Assembly: GCA_039090855.1 (NCBI GenBank)
Contig: CM077010.1
Coordinates: forward strand, 49,556,905-49,620,904
Length of the DNA stretch: 64,000 nucleotides
Source of the DNA: Macrothele yani
Lineage: Eukaryota; Arthropoda; Arachnida; Araneae; Macrothelidae
Direction: 5' to 3'
Part shown: one piece after another, positions 19,690 through 30,254 of the stretch
Position numbering within the stretch: position 1 is the first letter of the stretch
Layout of the letters: the number at the start of each line of letters is the position of its first letter
The notes under the pieces: model-generated
Database searches by the model: none
Told to the model about the DNA's origin: nothing
What the model saw: the letters and a program-made list of their open reading frames with translations, nothing else
Program-made: the position numbers and the translations under genes

Positions 19690-21194
19690 ATGGGTAAAAA
19701 ATGCCATTTGACGGACTTTCAACGTGGGATGATTGTAGGAGCTCGGAGCTCGGAGCCATGGAGCGAGTATCACCGAAATCGCCGCATTCGTGAAATGTTC
19801 CAGAGCAGTTGTTGTTAAAGTGTTTAAAGACTGGACTGTCAGCCAAAAAACTGGGTCTCTACGTGCAACGGGTGGTCGTCATCGACTAGCGACTGCTCGG
19901 GCGGAACGGAGAGTGTCCAGACTGGTAACAGACAACAGAAGGGCAACAGTGCAGCAAATTGCAGACCATCTTAATCAAGGATCCCCATAAATGATCTCTG
20001 CACGCACTGTTCGCCGTACACTGCATCGGATGGGATATGGCAGCCGAAGGCCTGTTCGAACACCTTCGCTGTCTGCAGTTAACAAGAGAAAACGTCTCCA
20101 GTTCGCACAGGAGCACAAGGATTGGACAGTCGATAATTGGAAACAAATTATGTGGTCCGATGAATCACGTTTTCAGTTGCACCATGTCGATGGCCGAGTG
20201 AGAATTTTGCGGAAACATCACGAAGGCATGGACCCCAAATGCATTGCTACAACCCTTCAAGCTGGTGGAAGCTGTTAGAAATTCTAAGTAGGTTCGCGTG
20301 TTGATCTCAAACGACGAATTTAACAAACGAAAGAGAATTCTTGAATTCACTTAACGAATGGTTGAAAGCATAAAGAGTACTTACCACTTTTAAATAGATA
20401 ATCCTTTATTCACAACACATCACTGAAACACTGAACATCTAAGAAAACACACGCTATCTAATTTTATATTGGTTTTTGGAACAACATCACATACGCAGTA
20501 TGTTCACACATAACTCCATCGTTTTTGTTTTCGGTTCTCACGGGAACAGCTTTTCTCTTCTCAGGTCGAAGTCAGGCAAGCACTTCACTTCTTTTTTGCG
20601 TTCAAGTGAGGATGAGAGTTTTTCCTTTATTATTTACAAATAAGTTCGCTTAACGCAGCAACGCCATCTATTGTTCTTTTGTGTGGAACTTTGAATGACA
20701 CATGGCAAGCACTCTTTCCAACAGAGGCAACGTTATGGCTTGGGGAATCTTTTCCTGGCATGCTTTGGGCCCTTTAATTCGTGTTGATCAACGTCTGACT
20801 GGCATATCATATCTAAACATCGTTGCGGACCAAGTGCATTCTGTCATATGGATGGTTAATCCCAATGGCGCATGGCTACTTTCAACAAGATAATGCGTCC
20901 TGCCATAGTGCTCGTATTGTACAGGACTGGTTTCAGGAACATGCCGGTGAGTTTACTTTGCTTAGGTGGCCCCCACAATCTCCAGATCTCAACCCCATTG
21001 AGAATTTGTTTGATGAAGTTGAACGGGCCATCAGACAGCTAGATCCACAACCTTGCAATCTCACACTTCTGGAAAGTGCTGTTCATCAAGCATGGTGGCA
21101 GATTGCACAAACCACCTATCAACATCTCGTGGAGACCATGCCACGAAGAATCGACGCAGTATTAAGGGCGAAAGGTGGCCCAACGAAGTACTGA
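19690..21194 (+). pseudogene. Tc1 family B transposase, interrupted
   Basis: The ATG at 19690 opens MGKKCHLTDFQRGMIVGAR. After a slippage duplication near 19740 the frame shifts to CSRAVVVKVFKDW and TDNRRATVQQIADHLNQ, then SARTVRRTLHRMGYGSRR. The catalytic core shows WSDESRFQLH (first Asp), the LTR insertion after TLQAGG, then GNVMAWGIFSWHALGP, YFQQDNASCHSAR (second Asp), SPDLNPIENLFDEVER (Glu) and MPRRIDAVLRAKGGPTKY to the stop at 21194. All three catalytic residues remain. A stop after NQGSP and a shift near 20865 also break it. Confidence 0.9.
20273..20723. mobile_element. Solo LTR inserted in Tc1 family B
   Basis: The Tc1 coding sequence is cut within the codons after TLQAGG. The 451-bp insert starts TGTTAGAA and ends CCAACA, the TG...CA ends typical of LTRs. 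It is flanked by gaagc (20268-20272) and gaggc (20724-20728), a 5-bp duplication with one change. No internal retroelement sequence is present, so recombination between two LTRs probably left this one. The family (Gypsy, Pao or Copia) cannot be told from the LTR alone. Confidence 0.78.
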
Positions 21195-21330
21195 GGGAGT
21201 GGTCATAATAAAGTTGCCACTCAGTGTATAATGTTATGTATTTTCTAATATGCTAACACGCATTGCCTATGCGTAACTAAGAGTTGTCACGATCAATTCG
21301 AAATCACGGAAAGTGTGCAAAACTAATTTT

Positions 21331-21551
21331 GCAGCCCCGGTGGCGCAGTGGTCTAACTGCTGGCTTATGACCATTCATCTGAGAAGGGTCGGGTTCGAAT
21401 CCCGTTCGGGTATGGATGATGGATGTTGTGTTTGTCTTACGGTACTGGCTCTCTCCCTTCCCTAGAACCAGTGACCCTAAAATAGGGACGGACGACTGCT
21501 TATAGCCCATAGAGTTGCTCACGGTGGTCGTCAAACCTTCAATAAAAAAAA
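21331..21551 (+). mobile_element. SINE family 1, 'ctggcttatga' head variant
   Basis: The head runs GCAGCCCCGGTGGCGCAGTGG, the box B is GGTTCGAATCC, and a 'gatggatgatgg' duplication joins head and body. The tail is 'caataaaaaaaaata'. The anticodon-arm variant 'gctggcttatgaccattc' differs from the commoner 'gatggcctctgatcattc'. Confidence 0.87.
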
Positions 21552-21967
21552 AATAATAATTTTTTGTTTGGGGAGGGAGAACTCCAAATAATTTTTCGCG
21601 AGGTGCCAGAAATTTTTACGATACTCCATTGGCGTAAGTCAATACAACGAGGCCAACGAAAGAGAGGAGAAACAATGGGCGCCGAACCTCGATGATGTAC
21701 CAAGTGTATGTCAGTACCGCCCCTAATTTACGGGCATAATGTTTCCTGCAAATGAAACCGCTTTGAAAAAAATAGTGCACGCATGCAGGACCTTGACGTA
21801 ACAAAAGAAGAGGTCATTAGGCGAGGAATTATTAATTCAAGTTTTCTCTCTTGGCCTTCATGGCTAGTGAACAAAAACCGTATTGCATGACGCTGTTGTC
21901 AAACCCGGGACAGCATCATGATGTGCTCACCCGGAAATTCTTTCTCGCGCGCGGTTTTTTTTCTTGC

Positions 21968-22005
<38 letters not shown>

Positions 22006-22990
22006 GTTTCCTAAAGTAGTTGTGGCAAACTGAATGCGTAATACAAGGAAGCCTCACTATTTCCGTTTAAAGCATAAATGGCGTAACGGGGGTCATAACT
22101 CCTCCATATTCATTCCGAATTTCGAAACTCGGTCGAAATCAGCCAATTTGAAGGAATTAGCAAAACCAAGATACCGAAAACAAAAAAAAGGAAAGAAGCT
22201 GTGTCATTTGAATAAAAAAACATTCCACACTTTCTTTCTCAAATACAAATTAAACAGTGAAACTACTCATTCTCGGATATATAGACCCATATTCATTTCG
22301 AGAAAGTCTTTACTAACACTTCTTCCTTTCCGCCTTATGCGCAAGTTGCATCTGGCAGTGATCCATGTTTCGGTGGCGATGGTTCTAATTTGACATATGA
22401 AAACTTAAAGCTTGCATAATGCAATTTGTTCTAATAAAATTCATTTTCTCAATGAGAAATAAAAAAGTTTGAAAGAAAGAAATGAAGAAAAAATAGTTGC
22501 GCTTAAAGAGGCCCAATGAAATTTTCTTTCCTTTACCATGGAACGAGTTTCGACTTCATGAATTTAAATGACGCACCTTTCTAGGCAGTAAATTACAAAA
22601 TTTTAGGATGAGTAAAAAATTCGCCCCGTTTTGAGCAACACGTAATGTTGAGCCACCATTATTGCGCAAAACGAGCGATAGCGTCGACTTCGTACCGCGA
22701 TAACATGGAGCACACAAGGTTGATAACGTGCATTTGGCACGGAGCCACATTGAGTTATCAGGTGAGCAGTGGATGGAGGTCGATAAACGTGCTGCTTGGG
22801 TATTTCTATGCCATTATTGGAAAAAAAATGTTAAATGAGCTAGCAACAAGAGAAATGTGTGCAGTTGAAGGCGAGGAAACAGTGGACAGCAGACTGCACG
22901 AAAGTGGTTCTGGTGTTTTAATGCTGGAAACACCAGTCTCACGTCCAACGACCACCAACACATAGTCAAAACTGTGACAGCGAACCCCGC
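21552..22990. other. No recognisable gene; (GA)n microsatellite at 21970-22002
   Basis: A 33-bp GA repeat is clear. A 119-codon Lys/Arg-rich frame (22034-22393) lacks any family resemblance and is probably chance in AT-rich DNA. Confidence 0.4.
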
Positions 22991-22996
22991 TACCAG

Positions 22997-23100
22997 TACA
23001 GTAGGTCCCCGATTTACGCGGTTAATTCTTTCCAACGATTTCCGCGTTAAGTCGATAGGTGCTTAATTACAGTGAATTGCCGACATGCACTTTCGTTTCA
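22997..23100. mobile_element. Possible pogo/Tigger-type terminal fragment
   Basis: 'cagtaggtccccgatttacg' followed by 'cggttaattctttcc' resembles the CAG-starting ends of pogo/Tigger elements. Only one end is seen before the neighbouring mariner element. Confidence 0.35.
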
Positions 23101-23132
23101 AGAGGCAATTAAGGCTAACTATTACCATTCTA

Positions 23133-23964
23133 CAGGGTGTTCAATAAATGACCGGACACTTAGTTTGAGGAAAAAGTTTTATAGACAAGATATATAATTT
23201 AAGCAAAGAGTGTTTCTTTGAAGTGGGCTCAAAAGGTAATTAAGTGATAACATTTTCAAAGCGTTTGCCTCCCGTTACCACAAGATGGCGCATTTGGTCT
23301 TCAAAGTTCTCTATGACTCGGTGTTACATTGGAAAAAGTATCTCGAGTTACATTGGAAAAAGCCTCAGTGATAGATTCTTTGAGTTCAGTCACAGTGCTA
23401 GGGCGTGATTTGTAGACCAAATCTTTGATGTATCTCCAAAGAAAGAAGGATTTGCGTCCGGAAAATAAGGAGGCCATTCGATAGCTCAAGGGTAATGATT
23501 GGGGTAGTTGAGAGCGAACTCGTTGTGTCTAAAGTGGCTGCTTATAACATCCAGAGTGCGATGCGGACGTGCACCATCTTGCATGAACCAGAAACCATCG
23601 ACCATTCCCAGACGGTGAATTTCCGGGAGAAACTTGTTTTCCAGCACAGCTTTGTTTGTCTCAGATTTCCTAACCAGGTCCAGAACTGTTGACTTTGATG
23701 GCTTTCGGATATTCTTGTAAGCTGTTGACCACTTTCTCAGTTTTTCAGAAGGACTTTTGTTTGTTTCATACCACGTTTCCACAATAAAAACGCGTTGTTC
23801 GGTTGAATACACCATTCTTAAGTTGCACTAAAACACAGTCGAACGAACACTGAAGCAATTAGCTATAAGCACTTGGTCGACGAAAAACTGATAGTGCTGC
23901 CCTCTTGTGCGTATTTCAAAAGTTTTTCCCAAACTAAGTGTTCGGTCATTTTTTGAACACCCGG
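23133..23964 (-). mobile_element. Mariner-like element O, internally deleted
   Basis: The ~38-bp inverted termini 'cagggtgttcaataaatgac' plus 'cggacacttagttt' begin at 23133 and end inverted at 23964, with TA outside. The minus strand encodes STEQRVFIVETWYETNKSPS (an N-terminal helix-turn-helix segment), KSTVLDLVRK, then jumps to FLPEIHRLGMVDGFWFMQDG (second Asp) and, after a shift, FFGDTSKIW and SRPSTVTELKESITEAF. The segment with the first Asp is missing, so the copy cannot be autonomous. Confidence 0.87.
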
Positions 23965-24302
23965 TATATGGAAAGATCAGTGAAAAAGCATAAATTGTTC
24001 AGCATTTCCACCCAAAACAAGCGTGAGCCTGTCTTTTGAAGCTTAAAAGCCTGGCATAGCTTTCTGCCTTACTAATCACTTTGATATTATGCAGTTCCGC
24101 TCGCCCCTTGCATCTATGAAACCGTCCGTTGCTTGCAATGAATATTTCACCTGAAGTACTTTCGCCCCGTTTTTGCTTTACTTCTTCGAACAGACTTCTG
24201 GCTTTTAATTGTACATCCAATCAGCCAAAACATTAATACCACCTCCAGGTTATGCAAAAAAGCAGCCAATCAGTGTCACGTGCCAAGGTCGCGAATGATA
24301 TA

Positions 24303-25507
24303 CACTGAAGAGCAATTGAAATAGACATACCTGACTAGTAACGTGTAGCACCACCTTTCGTCCTGATGACGGCGGCGATTCGTCTCGGCATGGACTCGAC
24401 AAGACACAGGAAGCGTTGGAAAACCATACGGATCCACGACCCCTGAACAAGCTCCCACACTTCACAAAGATTTGATGGATGGGGGTCAGAGCCTCGAACA
24501 TCTCTCTCGATGGCATCCCAGATGTGCTCGATGGGATTGAGGTCAGGTGACCTAGCTGGCCAAAGAAGCGAGGCCACGTCGGTGGAGTGTTCATCCAACC
24601 ATTCGGATACAATTCGGGAGCGATGGCACGGTGCATTGTCTTTCTGCAGGATGAGGACCCCAGTGGGATGTTGAACACGCACAAATGGGAGCAATTGGTT
24701 GTCCATGACATGCCGGTAACGTTGACCTGTGAGGGACGATGTCACACGTACCAGGGGTCCCATTTCAGTCCACGTAAACAGTCCCCAAACAAGAAGCCAC
24801 CCCCACCAGCTTGAAGGGTACCCTGCTGGCAAGAAGGATCCGTCGCTTCATGTGGTTTGCGCCGTACTCGTATCCTACCATCCGCATGTACCAACGTGAA
24901 TCTCGACTCATCAGTCCAGGCAACATTTTCTCGCATGTCTAGGGTCCAGTGGCGATGTTCCCGCGCCCATGCTAATCTTTGCACCCTGTGATGTGCGGTC
25001 AGCAGCAGTACCCTCGTGAGACAATGGCTTCTGTACCCCATAACGAGGAGATGGTTCTGGATGGTGTGGCTGCTTACACGTTTTTATGAACAGCGTTAAA
25101 TTGCCGAGTGATTTCTTGCACTGTGGCCCGTCTATCCGCTGTTACAACGCGAGCTAGCCGACGATGACCCCGCTCATCCACACGCTGTGGTCCACGGCAG
25201 TTGGCTCTTGCAGGGATGGTTTTACCGGATTCGTTGTACTCACGGTGCACCCGTGACGCAGTGGCTCGTGAAAATCCCAGTGCCTGCACGACTTCCGAGA
25301 TGGAGTGACCCATTCGTCGGGCCGCGACAGTTTGTCCACGATCAAATTCGCTTAGATCCTTCGGCATCCGACTCTTACTGATTCTCGTCGCATCACTCCT
25401 TATATTGTCGGATCGCTGCATTCGTTATGTCGTTTGCGTTTACAGGGCAGCCCACAGCGCCACATTTGCATAACGCCAGCTGTCTCTAATTCAATTGCTC
25501 TTCAGTG
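24303..25507 (-). mobile_element. Tc1 family A, copy 2
   Basis: The termini 'cactgaagagcaattgaa' at 24303 and inverted to 25507 match copy 1. TA precedes the left end, but the right flank reads TG, a likely mutation of the duplicated TA. It is nested in Tc1 C. Confidence 0.92.
24335..25367 (-). pseudogene. Tc1 family A transposase, copy 2, two frameshifts
   Basis: Reading leftward from MPKDLSEFDRGQTVAARRMG, the N-terminal DNA-binding part runs to TRQFNAVHKNV, where a deletion near 25080 breaks the frame. WTDESRFTLVHADGR carries the first Asp. A shift near 24790 turns the expected LVWGLFTW into LFGDCLRG in one frame, with the other frame taking over. LQKDNAPCHRS and SPDLNPIEHIWD complete the triad, and the end is MPRRIAAVIRTKGGATRY. 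This copy preserves the C-terminus lost by frameshift in copies 1 and 3. Confidence 0.92.
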
Positions 25508-25567
25508 TGCATAATACCTTGGTCGGAGCTCTCTCAATCAGTATTTTGTTTCGTATCAACAAGAGAA

Positions 25568-26592
25568 AAGCAAAGGACTGATTTCGACAAAGGCCAGATC
25601 CTTATGACAGGACGCCTTGGTAAGAGCATCTCTGAAACAGCGACGCTGGTAAGCTTCTCACGCTACGCGGTAGTTAGTGCCTATCAAAGATGGTCCGAAA
25701 CAGGGGGCACTTCGAGCGGTCAACAAGGCGTGGGAAGACCGTGCCTGATTGATGTCAGAGGTCAGTGCAGGCTATCTCATCTTGTCCGCATCGACAGGAA
25801 TATTGCTGATATTACCTATAATTTCAATTGCGGTGAAGGGCTCAAAGTGTCCGAACACACAGTTCATTGTACGCTCTTGGATATGGGTCTTCGCAGCCAC
25901 AGAACCTTACGTGTGCCTGTGCTCACAGCAGTTCACCTCGACAAGGTTTGCAGAGGACACGTAACCATCGGCATTGGACCACTGAGGGCTGGAAGAGTGT
26001 CTCATGGGCAGACGAACCCCGTTTTCTGTTACACCATGTCGACTGACGAGCTGGTGTGCGACGTTTATCCAAGGAAGCCTTCTCACCTGAATGTACATAC
26101 TGTGGGACAGATCTAGGCTGCTGGATGGAGGATGATGGTCTCAGCAATATTTTCTTGGGGAACACTTGGACTCATTGTCTCTGTAGAGCGAACTCCGACA
26201 GCTGTCACGTACCTGAACATCGTGGCTGAATAAGTACACCTCTTTATGGTGACTGTATTCCCTGGCGGAGATGGCGTCTTTCAGAAAGGCAATGCTCCAT
26301 GCCACCCTGAGAAGAGGGTTCAGGAATGGTTCCAAGAACATGAAGAGGAATTCCATTTATTGCCATGGCCCCCAAATTCTCCGGACATGAATCCTGTCGA
26401 GCATTTGTGGCTTGAGTAGGAGAAACAGGTACGAGCAGCATCCCCTAACCACGTAATTTGCGGGAACTGCGAGATCTTCTGTCGCAGTCATGGTACCAAA
26501 TATCAAGAGACACCTACCAACATTTCATTGAATATCTGCCTCGTCGGGTGAGAGCTCTTTTTGTGACAAGAGGCGGACTTACATCATATTAG
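25568..26592 (+). pseudogene. Tc1 family C transposase, several frameshifts
   Basis: It starts within RTDFDKGQILMTGRLGKSIS. The helix-turn-helix region continues to HTVHCTLLDMGLRSH, then shifts near 25935. Other frames give SWADEPRFLLHHVD (first Asp position, DEPRF), FSWGTLGLIVSVERTPTA, FQKGNAPCHPEKR, where the second catalytic Asp is replaced by Gly (QKGN for QQDN), and SPDMNPVEHLWLE (Glu). It ends RGGLTSY and a stop. The loss of the second Asp plus stops show long inactivity. Confidence 0.85.
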
Positions 26593-26629
26593 GTAGGTGG
26601 TTTTAACGTTTTGAATGATCGATGTATAA

Positions 26630-27160
26630 GCATGACACCTATTAGTAGTCGTTGCCATTGCATATCTTCCATCGAAATTATCAATGATTTTTCTATTTCT
26701 TCCATCAATGTTCCTCTTGGAAATAATTATGGACTGTATTGTCATAGAACTTTTCAAATGCCCCATTATCCTAGTTTCGTCATTTACGATCTTTCTAAAA
26801 GTCTACTCGTTCAGTACATACGGAATGGTTAGGAATTTGGAACCATTTTCAAGCACTGTAATGATCTCTACTTTTGTTTCCATAATCCGTCTCTCCTTTC
26901 CACGTTTCTCTGACATGTTTGTTGACGACACTCGGCCACTATGCAAATGGACAACCAATACACAACTCCGGAGAGATGAAAAACAAAATATCGTAACTAT
27001 GTGCTAATGTACGTCGTCGATAAGCTGGTCACTGTTTTTACATCCAGCGTTTTCCCACTGCCGAGCTCACCATTGCCATCTTGTAGTCGTAGTTGTAAGC
27101 GGAAGATGCGCTACAAGATGCAGCAGCGTAATTCCGATACCGCATAACTCGAAAGCGCCT
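26630..27160. other. No recognisable gene
   Basis: A 107-codon hydrophobic frame (26684-27007) overlaps equally open frames on both strands in AT-rich DNA. No family is recognised. Confidence 0.3.
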
Positions 27161-27167
27161 AAATCGG

Positions 27168-27460
27168 GGGACTTACTGTACACGACAATTGACAGTTGAA
27201 GCGGGGACTTCCTGTACACGACAATTGACAGTTGAAGCGGGGACTTACTGTACACGACAATTGACAGTTGAAGCGGGGACTTACTGTACACGACAATTGA
27301 CAGTTGAAGTGGGGACTTACTGTACACTACAATTGACGGTTGAAGCGGGGACTTACTGTACACGACAATTAACAGTTGAAGTGGGGACTTACTGTACACG
27401 ACAATTGGCAGTTGAAGTGGGGACTTACTGTACGCGACAATTGACAGTTGAAGCGGGGTC
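27168..27460. repeat. 36-bp minisatellite, about eight units
   Basis: The unit 'ggggacttactgtacacgac' plus 'aattgacagttgaagc' repeats about eight times with few changes. As 36 is divisible by 3, the repeat keeps frame and yields a 12-residue repeat on either strand; this is not evidence for a gene. Confidence 0.92.
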
Positions 27461-27510
27461 TTCCCAATTACCATCGTTCGTCACCTGAAACAATTTGGTT
27501 TCTCCTCCAA

Positions 27511-27950
27511 GTGTGACGTACTACAGAGACGACGAAGCATCGGTCAGGACGACAAATCTGCAGAGATACATTCCGCTGGTGTGTAGTCGGTTAGAGAAAC
27601 TCACTCCGGAGCGAGGAGACGCGGTTTCGATCTCTGTCACGGACAAATTTCAGTCTCCACATTGGCACCCGAACGTAAAAATGGATCTACTGGCCACTGA
27701 GTTCTTCGAAAAATATGGGATGTTCGTTCCACACATCGTCTGGAATTAATAAAAGTCCCTTCTTCGTTTCTGAGAAATGATGTGACGTACTATATAGGTG
27801 AAGCACGTGACAAGACAACAAATTTTCAACCATACATTCCGTTGGTGTAGCTTAGTCGGTTACAGCCACTCGCTTCGGAGCGAGGAGACCCGATTTCAAT
27901 CTCTGTCATGACAAATTCCTGATTTTAAACCAGCGCCATCGAATAGTTCC
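27511..27950 (+). repeat. Two tandem copies of a tRNA-like-headed repeat
   Basis: Copies at about 27511-27700 and 27779-27950 share 'tgtgacgtacta', 'catacattccg(c/t)tggtgt', 'agtcggtta', 'ctcgcttcggagcgaggaga', 'tttc(a/g)atctctgtca' and a following 'gacaaat'. The middle can fold as an anticodon arm (CTCGC/GCGAG, loop TTCGGAG, with CGG at anticodon position), and 'ggtttcgatctc' is box B-like. It is probably a tRNA-derived SINE-like family distinct from family 1. Confidence 0.6.
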
Positions 27951-28210
27951 CCGTGGATCGACACTTCACCATGTGAAACACCATGCCGCTCTCTGTTGCA
28001 GATTGCTGTCGAATCCGTAGGACGATAAGTTTCGGAGTCGTATCTTCACAGGTGATGAAAAGTCGATATTCCTACGCCATGCTTCTACTAGTGGTTGACG
28101 ACACGCCAAAAAAAGCCCAGCCAGTAGTGAATAGATGGCTGTTCGAGAGGAAAAATCATGCTGTGCATTTGGTGCAACTATGAAAATCCTGTGTGCAGGG
28201 AACTACTGTA

Positions 28211-29531
28211 GAGGGTAGTCGAAACGTCCCCTAGGGGTTTCGATTGACAACTGTACAAAGACGAACAGCAATGCGGTTTGCGGCATTTGAAAGAGTAAAT
28301 ATTCGGGTTTAATAATCTTACCATAATGCACCTCTACATGTGCACCTTTGGTGGCACGTAACACACCCAATTGGTATTCAATTTCTTGCCATGTGCTCTC
28401 CAACATGTCAGGATCGATTCTATCAAACACTGCTGTAAAGCGCAGTTTGAGCTCCTGAAGGCTGCTTAATATTTTCCGGTAAACTATGTCCTTGACATAG
28501 CCCCAGAGGAAGAAGTCTAAAGGAGTGATATCCGGGGACCGGGGTGGCCAAGGAATGGGACAATCTCTGCTAATCATCTGTCGGATGAATCACGGTTCAG
28601 GTATTCACGTACGTTAAGTCCCCAATGTGGGGAAGCGCCATCTTGTTGCAGTATGACGTTTGGTTGCAAATCCTATAGTTTGGCAAAGTTCTGAAGCATG
28701 TCCAGGTGATTATTCATTTGCACTGTGGGATCGGAGAAGAAACGTAGCCCAATTACACGATTATTTATGAGCCCACACCAAACATTTACCTTTGGAGTGC
28801 GCGACGTGCTCCCTGAATGAATGTGGGTTTTCACTACCCCATATATGAACGTTCTAAGTGTTGACTTTTTCGTGCACGTAAAATGTTGCCTCATCCGAGA
28901 ACATTATACAGCGTAGGAAACTTTCATCAACTTCCAGCTGCTCCAACATATCCCGGGCGAATGCTAAGCGCTGAGGTACATCGTTCGGTTTAATCTGGTG
29001 TAGGGGTTGCACTTCTTATGCGGTTAGTTTCACGCGTTTGCGAAGCATTCCCATCAATGTGGACCGTGGAACATTCAGTTGTAAAGAGGCCCTTCTCGTG
29101 GACTTGCTAGGACTGCGAGCGAAAACCTCCTGTATGCTCTGCACAGTTTCTTCACTGACAGGGGTCTGCCACTTTTTTGCCGATCCAGGACGTTACCAGT
29201 ATCCAAGAATTTCTTCTGCCGCGTTCTGGCACTGAAATCACTCGGTGGATCTTTTCCATATGTCCGACGGTAATTTCTTTATAGCGTAATCACAGACTTC
29301 GTCTCAAAAAACGAACGCAGGCATGTTGCTCTCTCCTGCGGCGACGACATTTTCAGTTGTTTCGCAGTCGGCGTCGGTATTTACGAGCACATAACGCCAT
29401 CTGTTGAAAGGAGATGGCGTTAAAAACTGGAATATTTACTCTTTTAAATGCCGCAAACCGCATTGCTGTAGATCTGTCCGTTTTTGTACAGTTGTCAATC
29501 AAAACCCCTTGGGGACTTTTCGACCACCCTG
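28211..29531 (-). mobile_element. Mariner-superfamily element N with ~95-bp inverted ends
   Basis: Ends at 28211 ('gagggtagtcgaaacgtccc') and 29531 are inverted copies for roughly 95 bp, including 'caactgtacaaag' and 'gcaatgcggtttgcggcat'. TA lies outside each end. It sits inside the mariner relic at 27955-29995, so it is the younger of the two. Confidence 0.92.
28290..29355 (-). pseudogene. Transposase of element N, decayed
   Basis: Minus-strand pieces in order: FARSPSKSTRRASLQLNVPR (helix-turn-helix), MLRKRVKL, RLAFARDMLEQLE, IMFSDEATFYVHEK (first Asp), VNVWCGLINNRVIG, then WPPRSPDITPLDFFLWGYVK (third acidic residue Asp in the DITPLDFFLWG motif) and LRFTAVFDRIDPDML. The second Asp region is shifted. 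The subgroup is the same broad 'TPLDFFLWG' type as element J but a different family by its ends. Confidence 0.8.
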
Positions 29532-29999
29532 TAGTTCCAGATGGTCAAGATGTGGACCGGAATCTCTATGCTGAATAACTGCGGCAGGTCTATGATGCTC
29601 GGCGCCCAGGCTACCTAGCGTTTATCAATATGAAGCAGGAGTTGCTATAAGTAAATAATGCTCCGAGTCACACCTCCAGAGTGGTCCACCGAAAACTACA
29701 GGGATTGGAAAGGGTTGAGATTCCATCCTATCCTCCATACTGTCCTGATCTTGCCCCATCCGATTATCACCTGTTACGTTCCTTTGCCCATTCCGTAAAA
29801 GGAAGAAACTTTTCTTCAATGGTGGATGTGTAATATGGCATGAGAGACTTTCTGTCCTTGAAACCTGCCGTGTTTTACAATTGTTGGATCGTGTTTCTGA
29901 TGGAACGTTGGCAAGGGACTATATAGAAAAGAGCAACCTGTACATGCAAATGGCTTTTGTGCATCATAAACTTTTCACCTGCAAACGGCATAATGTTCG

Positions 30000-30250
30000 T
30001 TGAAATATGACTGTCTGAACACTCCATAAATCAGTTCTCAAAAACTTCACTTACAGTGAAGACAGGAGTCTTCCAAGAAAACGTCAAGAAAAGGTTACTT
30101 ACAGATCGATTCCTTTGTTCTGTCAACAGATCCTTGAACAGTAACATTCCAACAGAACAGAACACTCGAATGTTAAACGTGTCGGATTAGGAGTAAACTT
30201 CAGAACTAAATAACATTGATCTGCAGAACTCTTAACGCTGAATATACCTA
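30000..30250. other. No recognisable feature
   Basis: 'caacagatccttgaacagtaacattccaacag' contains a few short inverted words; nothing can be assigned. Confidence 0.3.
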
Positions 30251-30254
30251 TATA

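Larger units (their letters stand above)
19542..21226 (+). mobile_element. Tc1 family B element containing a solo LTR
   Basis: The ~32-bp inverted termini 'cactgagtggccacttta' plus 'ttatgaccac' (19542; inverted to 21226) have TA outside on both sides (19540-19541, 21227-21228). Removing the 456-bp LTR plus duplication leaves about 1.23 kb, normal for Tc1. Confidence 0.93.
24214..26624 (+). mobile_element. Tc1 family C element, host of Tc1 A copy 2
   Basis: Its left end ('catccaatcagccaaaacat' plus 'taataccacct', 24214) pairs with its right end (inverted, 26594-26624), and TA lies outside both. The pair is separated by 2.4 kb because Tc1 A copy 2 (24303-25507) sits inside the 5' untranslated part. 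Without the guest, C is about 1.2 kb. Confidence 0.83.
27955..29995 (+). mobile_element. Mariner (DD34D-type) relic interrupted by element N
   Basis: The left piece encodes RIFTGDEKSIF (first Asp) and 'CAFGATMKILC', matching the mariner run ending in W(D/G)..G..YYELL. After the 1.3-kb insertion the rest encodes PPYCPDLAPSDYHLLRSF, whose SDYH motif marks the third Asp of mariner enzymes. Many stops occur. I could not find its terminal repeats. Confidence 0.72.

Noticed and set aside
22034..22393. 119-codon basic ORF
   Set aside because: Composition follows local A-richness; no domain recognised.
26684..27007. 107-codon hydrophobic ORF
   Set aside because: AT-rich DNA gives Phe/Ile/Leu-rich chance frames; the other strand is also open.
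27067..27488. Repeat protein ORFs on both strands (12-residue repeats)
   Set aside because: Product of a 36-bp tandem repeat that is a multiple of three; no start context or family.
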